DNA from: Candidatus Woesearchaeota archaeon
Lineage (GTDB): Archaea > Nanobdellota > Nanobdellia > Woesearchaeales > ARS49
Assembly (NCBI GenBank): GCA_016215315.1
Contig: JACRKG010000041.1
Location: 1 to 33,131 of the forward strand
DNA: 33,131 nucleotides
Reading direction: 5' to 3'
Shown here: positions 23,378 to 31,130 of the stretch, piece after piece
Position numbering within the stretch: position 1 is the stretch's first letter
Layout of the letters: each line of letters begins with the position of its first letter
Made by a program: the position numbers and the translations under genes
The notes under the pieces: model-generated
Told to the model about the DNA's origin: nothing
Seen by the model: only the letters and a program-made list of their open reading frames with translations
Databases searched by the model: none

Positions 23378-24037
23378 ATGAAAGAAGAAAACACACAAAA
23401 GTTAAGATTGGAAGATATAGCAAATCAAACTAATCACACAACAAAATCACAAGAATCCATGTTAGAACCCGCTGTTGAAACTGCAACAAGAGAATATGAA
23501 AACCACACTTTAAAACAAAAATTTGCGAGAGTTTTTGCAAAGACTCTTGAACATGCCACTGTGTTTGTCCCCTCAGAAAAAGTCAGAAATTATCTTTCAG
23601 ACAAATTAGAATATTATGATTGGGATTCTTTTGAAAAGTATAAAATGGGTAAAAGAATTTTAAATACAAAATTAGTTGCAAGGCATTTAAAACGAGGAAA
23701 TATTTTAAAAGCATACGAATCATTTTGGGCAACTTGGAACCCAATAGCACAAACACCCATAAAAGAAGTTTACAAGGTTTTTGGCGGGAATAATCATCCA
23801 ATCATCTCAACTATGAGTGCATTCACGTATTCTGGTGTAATAGTTCACGGTTTACATCCACTAATGCTGCCTTTATATGCTGCTAGTGCTGTTGCGGGCA
23901 AACCAGAATCTATACCTGAATCAATAGGATATATTACTGCACTTTACTTTACATTAGGTTTACCTGTTGCTTTTTCGAAATGGCTGAAAATCAGAAAAAC
24001 TAATAAATCAGGAAAAACGACAGAGCAACAAAAATAA
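23378..24037 (+). CDS. hypothetical membrane-associated protein, 219 residues
   Basis: The N-terminal half is polar and helical (residues 1-120, with EYENHTLKQKFARVFAKTLE). The C-terminal half has two hydrophobic segments, MSAFTYSGVIVHGLHPLMLP extending to LYAASAVAG, and IGYITALYFTLGLPVAF, followed by a basic tail (KWLKIRKTNKSGK). This suggests a two-helix hairpin with the ends in the cytosol. No family is recognised. It lies 45 nt after the 98-residue gene in the same direction and may share its transcript. Confidence 0.55.
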   Translation: MKEENTQKLRLEDIANQTNHTTKSQESMLEPAVETATREYENHTLKQKFARVFAKTLEHATVFVPSEKVRNYLSDKLEYYDWDSFEKYKMGKRILNTKLVARHLKRGNILKAYESFWATWNPIAQTPIKEVYKVFGGNNHPIISTMSAFTYSGVIVHGLHPLMLPLYAASAVAGKPESIPESIGYITALYFTLGLPVAFSKWLKIRKTNKSGKTTEQQK

Positions 24038-24040
24038 AAC

Positions 24041-24116
24041 TCAGCAACCATCCGACTCCCAGGAATATTTGACGCCCGAAAGAAGCCCAGTGATGACTTT
24101 CCTTTTCTTATGGTAA
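24041..24116. other. GC-richer non-coding stretch beside tRNA-Thr
   Basis: Between the end of the 219-residue gene and the tRNA, about 76 nt are clearly richer in G+C than the surrounding genome and hold no open frame. Read on the minus strand it would follow the tRNA 3' end. Segments such as CCTGGGAGTCGG and GGTTGCTGAG look vaguely like the 3' part of a 5S rRNA, but the space is too short for one. It may be a small RNA, a tRNA trailer structure or a remnant. Confidence 0.2.
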
Positions 24117-24187
24117 GCCTCCGGAGGGGATTGAACCCCCGACCAACGCTTTACGAAAGCGCTACTCTACCGCTGAGCTACGGAGGC
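24117..24187 (-). tRNA. tRNA-Thr (anticodon CGT)
   Basis: A 71-nt cloverleaf. The acceptor stem is GCCTCCG (24187 side) with CGGAGGC. The D arm is GCTCAGCGGTAGAGT. The anticodon stem GCGCT/AGCGT encloses the loop TTCGTAA, giving CGT for the Thr codon ACG. The T arm GGGGG-TTCAATC-CCCTC has a G-T pair. No CCA is encoded, and no intron is seen. Confidence 0.93.
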
Positions 24188-24258
24188 AATTTGGTCTGTA
24201 GTTTGGAGTTTGTAGTTTGTGGTTTAAAAAGTTTTGGTGAAAATGTCAATTAAAAAAA

Positions 24259-24417
24259 TTAGCTTATTTTCTCAAGAAGTTCTTTTTTTGTTTTCAATTT
24301 TTTCTGACACTCAAAACATGCTAAATGTTTTTTTCCTTTTTCATCTTTCACATATGTGCCCATGATTTTTTCTAAAAAAGTAATTTCAATAGTATTGCTA
24401 CATATTTCACATTTCAT
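24259..24417 (-). CDS. 52-residue zinc-ribbon-like protein
   Basis: A frame from the ATG at 24417 encodes KCEICSNTIEITFLEKIMGT..., with one CxxC (CEIC) at the start and a second (CFEC) about 30 residues on, then a Lys-rich helix. Two CxxC knuckles at this spacing suggest a single zinc ribbon. A TATA-like ATATTTAAATATC lies about 27 nt upstream, so the start is leaderless. Such tiny zinc proteins are common in archaea, and its role is unknown. It is divergent from the ABCE1 gene. Confidence 0.65.
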   Translation of the reverse strand: MKCEICSNTIEITFLEKIMGTYVKDEKGKKHLACFECQKKLKTKKELLEKIS

Positions 24418-24495
24418 AATTTTGTAAACAAAATCATGCGATATTTAAATATTTAGTAGTTAGATTTTTAAAAACCAGACTTTTTTATTACATTC

Positions 24496-26250
24496 ATGCC
24501 TAGAATAGCAATAGTTGATAATACCAAGTTGAAAAGCATGGAGCAGAAGCTTGAAATTCAGAGAATTTGCCCTGTTAACAAAACTGGTAAGGAATGTATT
24601 AAGATTGAAGTAGATAAAAGACTAACTATTGATGAAAATCTTTGCACTGGTTGTGGTTTGTGTGTTAAGCCAGGCCATGGAGCGATTCAAATAATTAATT
24701 TGCCTGAAGAATGGGATAAACAACCAATTCACAGGTATGGAGAAAACGCATTTGCGCTTTATTCTTTGCCTTGTCCTAGTTTTGGAAAAGTTGTAGGATT
24801 ACTAGGCATTAATGGTATTGGTAAGTCTACTGCGATAAAAATTTTGGCAAAAATAGACACGCCTAATTTGGGAAATTATAAAGAAAAAGGAAGTTTTGAT
24901 TTATTAATCAATTATTTTAAAGGAACTGAAGCTCAGACTTTTTTCAAAGACTTAAAAGAAGGAAAAATAAAAATTGGCTATAAACCGCAACAAGTTGAAT
25001 TAATACCTAAAACAACTAAAGGAAAAGTTGGAGAATTATTAAGAAAAGTTGATGAACGGAAAAAGTTTAGCGAAGTTGTTGAAAAATTAGAATTGAATAA
25101 TTTCTTAGATAGAGAACTTACTCAATTAAGCGGTGGAGAATTACAAAGAGTTGCAATTGCAGCAACAGCATTAAGGAAGGCAAATGTTTACATTTTTGAC
25201 GAACCAACATCTTATTTAGATATTAAACAAAGAATCAGTGTTTCTGAATTTATGAAGAATTTAGTTGATGAAAAAACAGGAGTATTGTTAGTAGAACACG
25301 ACTTAATAATTCTAGATTACATGACTGACATTATTCACATAATGTATGGTAGTGCTGGCGCTTATGGAGTAGTGTCAAAACCTAAACCTAGCAAGAATGG
25401 AATAAACACGTTCTTGTCAGGATATATTAGAGATGAAAACATGCGTTTTAGGCCTTACGAAATAAAATTTTTACCAAGACAACCATTTGCTCAAAAGACC
25501 AGCATAGAACTTGTTTGTTGGGATGACATAACAAAAGATTTAGGAGGATTCAAACTCAAAGTAAACAAAGGAAAACTTCACAAGCATCGCATCATAGGAG
25601 TTTTAGGCGAGAATGGTATTGGAAAAACAACTTTTGTGAAAATTCTTGCAGGACAACTTAAATCAGATAAAGGAGCAATTAATGAAGAACTAAAAATAAG
25701 CTACAAACCGCAATATTTGGAAATTAAAGAGGATGAACCCGTGGAAATATTCTTGGCAGAAGCTATTGCCAAATATGAAAATCAATTAATAGTTCCATTA
25801 CAATTAGAACAAACTTTTAAAAAAATGTTGAGTCAATTAAGCGGTGGAGAATTACAAAGAGTAATGGTAGCTAAATGCTTAAGTCAAGACGCAAAACTCT
25901 ACTTACTTGACGAACCATCAGCATATTTAGATATAGAACAAAGACTTGCTTTATCAAAAATAATGCGTAACTTCATAGAACAAAGAGGAGCAAGCATATT
26001 AGTAGTAGATCACGATTTATTATTTATTGACTATATCAGCGATGAATTATTGATTTTCGAAGGAACCCCTGCAAAAGAAGGAGAAGCGCACGGTCCTTAT
26101 GATATGAAAGAAGGAATGAATAAATTCTTGAGTAAAATGAAAATAACTCTAAGAAAAGATCAAGAAACATTTAGACCTAGAATCAACAAACCAAATAGTG
26201 TACTGGACAGAGAACAAAAAAGAAATGGAGAATACTATTATGCCAATTAG
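24496..26250 (+). CDS. ribosome recycling ATPase ABCE1/Rli1 with a reduced iron-sulfur domain
   Basis: ABCE1 splits terminated ribosomes into subunits. The 584 residues give both ABC domains: GINGIGKS (104-111), LSGGELQR and FDEPTSYLD, VEHDL in the first; GENGIGKT, LSGGELQR and LDEPSAYLD, VDHDL in the second, with the hinge between. The N-terminal ferredoxin-like domain is abnormal. Usual ABCE1 has eight Cys for two [4Fe-4S] clusters; here the first three of the CNPKKC...C type are gone (KLKSMEQKLEIQ), and the KCPF of the second half reads KPGHG. Left are Cys25 (CPVNKTG) and Cys50, 53 and 56 (CTGCGLC), exactly the four ligands of one cluster; Cys34 is extra. A TATA-like TTTTTAAAAACC lies upstream and the start is leaderless. 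Confidence 0.93.
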   Translation: MPRIAIVDNTKLKSMEQKLEIQRICPVNKTGKECIKIEVDKRLTIDENLCTGCGLCVKPGHGAIQIINLPEEWDKQPIHRYGENAFALYSLPCPSFGKVVGLLGINGIGKSTAIKILAKIDTPNLGNYKEKGSFDLLINYFKGTEAQTFFKDLKEGKIKIGYKPQQVELIPKTTKGKVGELLRKVDERKKFSEVVEKLELNNFLDRELTQLSGGELQRVAIAATALRKANVYIFDEPTSYLDIKQRISVSEFMKNLVDEKTGVLLVEHDLIILDYMTDIIHIMYGSAGAYGVVSKPKPSKNGINTFLSGYIRDENMRFRPYEIKFLPRQPFAQKTSIELVCWDDITKDLGGFKLKVNKGKLHKHRIIGVLGENGIGKTTFVKILAGQLKSDKGAINEELKISYKPQYLEIKEDEPVEIFLAEAIAKYENQLIVPLQLEQTFKKMLSQLSGGELQRVMVAKCLSQDAKLYLLDEPSAYLDIEQRLALSKIMRNFIEQRGASILVVDHDLLFIDYISDELLIFEGTPAKEGEAHGPYDMKEGMNKFLSKMKITLRKDQETFRPRINKPNSVLDREQKRNGEYYYAN

Positions 26251-26333
26251 TTCGCAGTTTGCGGTTCATAGTTTAAAGGACGCACTGTAAACCATTAATA
26301 AAACTTATAAATCTCCTCTATTGCCTTCTATGA

Positions 26334-26912
26334 ATGTATCGCGTAACGAATCATAATTCAGAAATAATAGAAAATAAACTATTTCCAAGTGCAAAGGAAC
26401 ATTTTTTATTTGATTTTGAGCTTTCTAAAAGCAGGCTTTTAGAAAAATATGTTCAATTACCTTGTTATGTTGTATTAGAAAAAGATAATATTACTGAAGT
26501 CATAGAAAAATTTCCAAAAGAAGGGGAAATAACAATCTTAGCATACATAGATAAAGGCCCTGAAATATGTGAACAAGTAATAAATGGAGAAAAAAATACA
26601 ATAGAAGTAGTAAATCGTTGTGATGTAGATTTTGCATTATTATACCAACCAATTAATGTTGTTGAATTTCTACTACACTTACATCAAGGCTCAAAGGTCG
26701 AATCATTAGAATTAATAAATGAATGCGAAATATATCATTCCTCAATCAATGAATGGTTTTTCAATCACAAAAATTTTTTCAAATATAATGAATTCTTCCA
26801 CCAATTAGAAGAAAAAATAATGGACAGATACACAAAGTTAAGAAAAAAAGGCAGCAAAATAAAATTACTAAATTGTGACGGAAAACCTTTGACTTTTGTT
26901 AATAGGATTTAA
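26334..26912 (+). CDS. hypothetical protein, 192 residues
   Basis: A soluble protein without signal or membrane segments. The sequence alternates strands and helices (LPCYVVLEKDNITEVIEKF, GEITILAYIDKG) and contains VVEFLLHLHQGS, then an aromatic-rich stretch (NEWFFNHKNFFKYNEFFHQL). No family is recognised. The ATG at 26334 lies about 25 nt after a TATA-like ACTTATAAATC; an ATG four nt earlier runs into an early stop. The convergent toxin-antitoxin operon ends 3 nt beyond its stop. Confidence 0.55.
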   Translation: MYRVTNHNSEIIENKLFPSAKEHFLFDFELSKSRLLEKYVQLPCYVVLEKDNITEVIEKFPKEGEITILAYIDKGPEICEQVINGEKNTIEVVNRCDVDFALLYQPINVVEFLLHLHQGSKVESLELINECEIYHSSINEWFFNHKNFFKYNEFFHQLEEKIMDRYTKLRKKGSKIKLLNCDGKPLTFVNRI

Positions 26913-26915
26913 AGA

Positions 26916-27254
26916 TTATACAATCTCTACCACTAATCTATTTTTGTTTTCTGGACGTAAGTGAACTCTTTTTCCTTTTTCTAAACACATAAAATCGCCT
27001 ATTTTTTTACTTATTGTCACAGCCATAGAAGAACCCGTTTTCGTAACCTTCGTGTCTGCTTCTAAACCCCACAAACCTTTCTCTTTTGCTTTATCGTCAA
27101 TTTCGTCTGAGGCTTTTTCATCAAAAAATTTTTCACCACAAACAGAACATACTTGTGCGTCAAATTTTCCCAAATTAGTTCCATATAAACTGAAATCTAC
27201 TTTTTTATTTTCTAAAAATCCTTTTTCACAAATGTAACATTTTTCTTTTTTCAT
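26916..27254 (-). CDS. antitoxin: YgiT-type zinc finger fused to an AbrB-like domain
   Basis: The 112-residue protein starts with a YgiT/MqsA-like zinc domain: CYIC (6-9), then CSVCGEKFFDEKAS, with the typical acidic segment after it. The C-terminal half (TKVTKTGSSMAVTISKKIG... VHLRPENKNRLVVEIV) is like an AbrB/SpoVT swapped-hairpin DNA-binding domain. It is the expected antitoxin and repressor of the preceding small toxin gene; it overlaps its stop by ATGA. The toxin comes first in the operon, as in mqsRA-type pairs, so the antitoxin probably controls both genes from the upstream promoter. Confidence 0.75.
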   Translation of the reverse strand: MKKEKCYICEKGFLENKKVDFSLYGTNLGKFDAQVCSVCGEKFFDEKASDEIDDKAKEKGLWGLEADTKVTKTGSSMAVTISKKIGDFMCLEKGKRVHLRPENKNRLVVEIV

Positions 27255-27460
27255 CTTATTTTCACCGTTTTAACAACATATTTTTTGCCTATTATTTTGT
27301 AAGCAACTTCAAGATAAGTATAAGTTGCCAACAATCCCTCAGTTTGCTTTTGTTTAGCGCCTTGTTTTATTGCAGTTTTGATTTGTTCCTTGCTGATCCC
27401 TTTTGCAGCCATTCGCTCTTTCGCATGTTCTGTCAATATCAACTCAAAGTCATCAGTCAT
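27251..27460 (-). CDS. toxin of the DUF4258 type
   Basis: The 69-residue protein has the family's HAKERMAAKGISKEQIKTAI opening, where the His-Ala-x-x-R-M helix and G-I-S turn are typical, then a Gly turn, a strand (ATYTYLEVAYKIIGKKYVV) and a C-terminal KTVKIR. DUF4258 proteins are small RelE/MqsR-like presumed ribonucleases that occur with YgiT-type antitoxins, as here. A TATA-like TTTATAAATA lies near 27479-27490, so the start at 27460 is close to leaderless. Confidence 0.72.
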   Translation of the reverse strand: MTDDFELILTEHAKERMAAKGISKEQIKTAIKQGAKQKQTEGLLATYTYLEVAYKIIGKKYVVKTVKIR

Positions 27461-27542
27461 TATTAATCATTACCAATACTTATTTATAAACATTTCGCTC
27501 AAAAAGAGTAAATTTATATATCTTCTTTGCAGCAATTACCTA

Positions 27543-28718
27543 ATGAAACCTCGCAAAAGATCAATATTTGGTGTTGATTTCGAGATTTTCTTGTTGGGCA
27601 TTGTTAGCTTTTTTACAGATATCAGTTCTGAACTTATCTTTTCTGTTTTATCAATTTTTCTCACAGTAATTCTAGGTTCATCAACATTCATTCTAGGAAT
27701 AATTGAAGGCTTAGCCGACTTTTCTGCTTCATCACTAGATTTTGCTTCAGGTTATTTTTCTGACAAAAGTGGAAAAAGAAAAATATTTGTATTATCTGGA
27801 TACTCATTTTCTACACTAGCCAAAGCGTTACTTATCTTTGCATCTACAACTTTTCATGTTGGATTGTTCAGAGTCATAGAAAGATTAGGCAAGTCATTTA
27901 GAGGTCCTCCAAGAGATGCCTTAATATCTGGCATTTCAGAAGAATCAAAGTTGGGTTTTAATTTTGGTTTTCACAAAGCAATGGACAAATTAGGAGCAGT
28001 ATTAGGACCTTTAGTTGCCTATTTTATTCTTGCAAAACTAGGTCAAACAGTTGGCACGTTTAAAATTTTGTTCATCATTTCTTTTGGATTTGCATTATTG
28101 TCAGTTCTAATTTTAGGAATATTTGTTAAAGATCATCCAATTAAAAGTAGAAACTTCAAACCATTGTTAAAAAGTTCCTTAAATCCAAAATTCAACCATT
28201 ACTTAGTTAGTGCAAGTATTTTTTCTCTCGCTTATTTTAGTTTTTCATTCCTTTTATTGAAAGCATACACTGTAGGATTTGAAATAAAAGATGTTGCTTT
28301 GCTTTACGCATTGTTCAATCTTTCTTTTATAATTTTTGCAGTGCCAATAGGAAAGTTGGGAGACAAAATAAAGCGGTCAAAAATAATCGTCTTAGAGTAT
28401 TTAATTTATGCAATAATGTCTGTAGGATTTATTTTTGCAACTACTAAAATTGAAGTCATAATTTTATTCTTGTTGTACGGCATATTTTATTCAATAGATT
28501 CAGCCCAAACAAAAGCATACATTTCTGATTTGTCAACAAAACAAACAAGAGCGACAGCATTAGGAGTTTATAACTTAGCAACAGGAATAGTTTATCTTCC
28601 TGCATCAATAATTGCAGGACTGCTATGGAAATATTTAGGACCACAATACACGTTTGGGTTTGCAGCATTAGTTTCTTTAATTGCACTTATTATTTTTGTT
28701 GTTAAGAAGTATGATTAG
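27543..28718 (+). CDS. MFS transporter, 391 residues
   Basis: A multi-pass permease with about 11-12 hydrophobic helices in two halves. The loop between helices 2 and 3 has the MFS motif (DFASGYFSDKSGKRK), with its echo in the second half (PIGKLGDKIKRSK). RGPPRDALISG after the fourth helix is conserved in a group of bacterial and archaeal MFS proteins of unclear substrate. AAATTTATATATC about 27 nt before the ATG at 27543 marks a leaderless start; an in-frame codon at 27378 would extend over the promoter and the neighbouring toxin gene. The transported compound cannot be told. Confidence 0.88.
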   Translation: MKPRKRSIFGVDFEIFLLGIVSFFTDISSELIFSVLSIFLTVILGSSTFILGIIEGLADFSASSLDFASGYFSDKSGKRKIFVLSGYSFSTLAKALLIFASTTFHVGLFRVIERLGKSFRGPPRDALISGISEESKLGFNFGFHKAMDKLGAVLGPLVAYFILAKLGQTVGTFKILFIISFGFALLSVLILGIFVKDHPIKSRNFKPLLKSSLNPKFNHYLVSASIFSLAYFSFSFLLLKAYTVGFEIKDVALLYALFNLSFIIFAVPIGKLGDKIKRSKIIVLEYLIYAIMSVGFIFATTKIEVIILFLLYGIFYSIDSAQTKAYISDLSTKQTRATALGVYNLATGIVYLPASIIAGLLWKYLGPQYTFGFAALVSLIALIIFVVKKYD

Positions 28719-28796
28719 GCTCATTCTCAAGCTTGGTTTGGATTTGCTTTTTATGTACACGAAAAATTTATATAAATCAATCATTATTTTTGAATT

Positions 28797-29057
28797 ATGG
28801 ATATTGAAGATTTGTTGGCTCAGGAAAAGTTCAAAGAGTTAGATAAATTTTTGAATGAAGAAATGATAAATTATGCAGGAAAAGATTTGATAGAAAAAAT
28901 GACTAAAGTATGGGGAAATAAAGAAGTTGCAAGGAAATGGTTTTATTCTAATGCTTTAGCTTTGGGAAATGAAAGACCTTATGATTACTGCAAAAAAGGA
29001 AAACAAAAAGAAGTAAATGATTTGCTTGGAAGAATCGAGTATGGTGTCTGTGCTTAA
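28797..29057 (+). CDS. orphan MbcA/ParS/Xre-type antitoxin toxin-binding domain
   Basis: The 86 residues match the DUF2384-type domain: VWGNKEVARKWFYSNALALG (the GN...A..W...N..LG core), then RPYDYCKKGKQKEVNDLLGRIEYGV, the GN...P...L...G...V..LL.RIE.G ending. These domains normally bind a RES-type toxin encoded next door. No RES protein is visible beside it, and no HTH domain precedes it. A TATA box (ATTTATATAAAT, about 28767-28778) makes it leaderless. It may be a solitary regulator or a remnant of a pair. Confidence 0.6.
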   Translation: MDIEDLLAQEKFKELDKFLNEEMINYAGKDLIEKMTKVWGNKEVARKWFYSNALALGNERPYDYCKKGKQKEVNDLLGRIEYGVCA

Positions 29058-29145
29058 CAACCAATTTTTCTAATTTAATAATAAAATTCTTTCCTTAAAA
29101 GCTTTTTGCGTTATTTTTTAAATCAAAACTGTTTTTATTTCTAAA

Positions 29146-29649
29146 ATGACTGAAAGAGCAATAAAATCATTGAAAAGATCAGAAATTGAAGGCTACCTTG
29201 ATTTACTCTCAAGCGAACCTGATGAAGTCTATGTTACTCTCAGAGGACTTGATTTTTCTGTTTTAAATGAACAAATTCAGAACTATGTTCCTGGAGTTAA
29301 TATTAGCAGTCCTCCATTAGAATTAGAAATGAAAAGACCCGATCTTGATGACAGAAGAGATCCAGCACCAGTTTGTTACAGAATTAACAGTCCGGATAGA
29401 AATTTAATAAAACGAATTTTGGATCATGAAGAAAAAATAAGAAAAGAAAAGAGCGTTCTTGATATTTACTTAAATCCTTTAGTTCATTTTCACAGCGCAG
29501 TTTGGCGTTGGGATAAAAAAGATTGTTTAGAACTAACAAGAAGAGGATTGATTGTTAAATTTACACCAGGAAAAGAACTTCCTGAAGAAGTTAAAATTTT
29601 AATTGAAGAAGTTCCAAGAAATGGTTTACCGCTTCTTTATTTTTCATGA
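29146..29649 (+). CDS. hypothetical protein, 167 residues
   Basis: A soluble protein with a helical N-terminus (TERAIKSLKRSEIEGYLDLL), a central acidic/basic loop (RPDLDDRRDPAP) and a C-terminal half containing HFHSAVWRWDKKDCLEL and VKFTPGKELPEEVKIL. I recognise no family. TTTTTTAAATC about 27-36 nt upstream suggests its own leaderless promoter. It is not a RES-type toxin, so it does not complete the antitoxin at 28797. Confidence 0.55.
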   Translation: MTERAIKSLKRSEIEGYLDLLSSEPDEVYVTLRGLDFSVLNEQIQNYVPGVNISSPPLELEMKRPDLDDRRDPAPVCYRINSPDRNLIKRILDHEEKIRKEKSVLDIYLNPLVHFHSAVWRWDKKDCLELTRRGLIVKFTPGKELPEEVKILIEEVPRNGLPLLYFS

Positions 29650-29693
29650 AAAATAACTCTTTTGATCAACAACAGGATAGTTCTAAATTTTTA

Positions 29694-31130
29694 CTAGAAA
29701 TCCATCAATTCTTTTATCAACTTATCAGGTTTTACATTTGAAAAATCACTCATAGGTGATCTCGTGCCGGGCTTCATTAAACTAACAATGTATTTTCCTG
29801 CTTTTTTATCATTCCACCATCTTTCTCCGCCTATTTCTTGACATTTTTCTACCATTTCGCAAACGTTTGCTTGTGATAATAAATAGCTAGGAACGTATAA
29901 TAAGTTTTCTGGCAAAATGTGATGTAGTTGCCAGTATGCGCCAGGAATTTGCAAATTCATACTTTGTTCTTGTTCTTTAGCATACAAGTCGTCTAGTTTT
30001 TCAAAAGGAACATTATCATGCCACATTTTTAAGTTGAACAAAGAATTACCCGTATAAAATGCAACAGTCATTAATTCCATTACTTTTATTCGTCTAACAT
30101 ATTCTTCTGCTAATTCAGGATCTAATTTTAGTTCTTCAACTAAATAAGTTTTGTTTGCAACTAAGCTTTCAATGAATTGCGAGAATGTTTCTGCCAAACC
30201 CATAGAATACAAATAACGTTCATGATAAGGTAATTTCGGGTCAACGTGTGTTTCATGAATTGCATGACCCATTTCATGATAAATACTTCTTGTATCATTT
30301 AAGGGATTTTCTGCTTTGTACGAAATTCTTACGTCTTGAGGAACTCTTGGAGAAGAACAAAATGGCGAAGGGTACTTATTTGGGCGGTCTGCGTCATCAA
30401 CGTGTATTTTTGAAGGGTCTAAACCTAAGTTTGTTAAAGTTTTTTTAACACAGTCTAAAGGGTTTGCGCCTTTAAATTTTCCAACTAAATCATTGAATAT
30501 TACATTTCTCATAAAATATAAATCATCATAATATTCTGGCGGTCTACCGAGCATTCTTTGAGTTTCATTTGTGTATTCTTGCCAGTATTTATTTTTAACT
30601 CCATCTCTTAATTCAGTTAAAAAATTGATTATTTTTTCGTAAGAAGTTTTGTGTCCAAGTAAGTAATTTTGTAATGGCGTTAAGTTGTGTTGTTCGAAAA
30701 TAACTTTACTAGTACCAAAAAATTCTTTTATTTGAGGAGATATTTTAGGAACTAAATTTACGAACTCATCATAAACTTCTTTTCTTGCTTTATCTTCTGC
30801 GCTCACCACAAATTGTCTCCAAGTTGTCCAAGTTACGGGCTGATCTCTAAATTTGTGCTTTTCTGATTTTACATCAGTCTTTCTTATGTCATGTAGTTTT
30901 AGCAATAACTGGTATGTTTTTCCTCCTGCTATTCCTGCAACTGATGATCTGTATACTTCTTCAGGTTCTTTAAAGTGATCTAAGAAATATTTTGATAACT
31001 CTTCTCCTTTTTTTTCTAATTCGTGAATCTTTTGTTCAGAATAAGGAAGACCCACTTGCATGTTAAAGTATTCATTGCTTAGTTCTGCACCGTTATCTTC
31101 TACTTTTTTACTCCATCCATCATAATTCAT
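29694..31130 (-). CDS. M3-like zinc metallopeptidase (oligopeptidase)
   Basis: The 478-residue helical protein has the gluzincin signature HEMGHAIHET (His285, Glu286, His289) and the third ligand in GLAETFSQFIESL (Glu314), 25 residues after the second His, as in family M3 (thimet/oligoendopeptidase F) enzymes. C-terminal LHHILPENLLYVPSYLLSQ fits the substrate-binding Tyr segment. The HExxH also recalls family M32, but the GLAETFSQF context favours M3. Expected role: cytosolic breakdown of short peptides. There is no signal peptide. It overlaps the end of the methyltransferase gene by 4 nt (ATGA) and is translated after it. Confidence 0.8.
   Translation of the reverse strand: MNYDGWSKKVEDNGAELSNEYFNMQVGLPYSEQKIHELEKKGEELSKYFLDHFKEPEEVYRSSVAGIAGGKTYQLLLKLHDIRKTDVKSEKHKFRDQPVTWTTWRQFVVSAEDKARKEVYDEFVNLVPKISPQIKEFFGTSKVIFEQHNLTPLQNYLLGHKTSYEKIINFLTELRDGVKNKYWQEYTNETQRMLGRPPEYYDDLYFMRNVIFNDLVGKFKGANPLDCVKKTLTNLGLDPSKIHVDDADRPNKYPSPFCSSPRVPQDVRISYKAENPLNDTRSIYHEMGHAIHETHVDPKLPYHERYLYSMGLAETFSQFIESLVANKTYLVEELKLDPELAEEYVRRIKVMELMTVAFYTGNSLFNLKMWHDNVPFEKLDDLYAKEQEQSMNLQIPGAYWQLHHILPENLLYVPSYLLSQANVCEMVEKCQEIGGERWWNDKKAGKYIVSLMKPGTRSPMSDFSNVKPDKLIKELMDF

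Noticed and set aside
24041..24187. 5S rRNA gene
   Set aside because: Only about 76 nt are available beside the well-formed tRNA, against about 120 needed, and no 5' half is seen.
27378..27542. Extended MFS transporter start
   Set aside because: The extension covers the promoter and the opposite-strand toxin gene and does not resemble an MFS N-terminus.
29146..29649. RES-type toxin partner for the ParS/MbcA-like protein
   Set aside because: The sequence lacks the Arg-Glu-Ser pattern of RES proteins and has its own promoter-like element.
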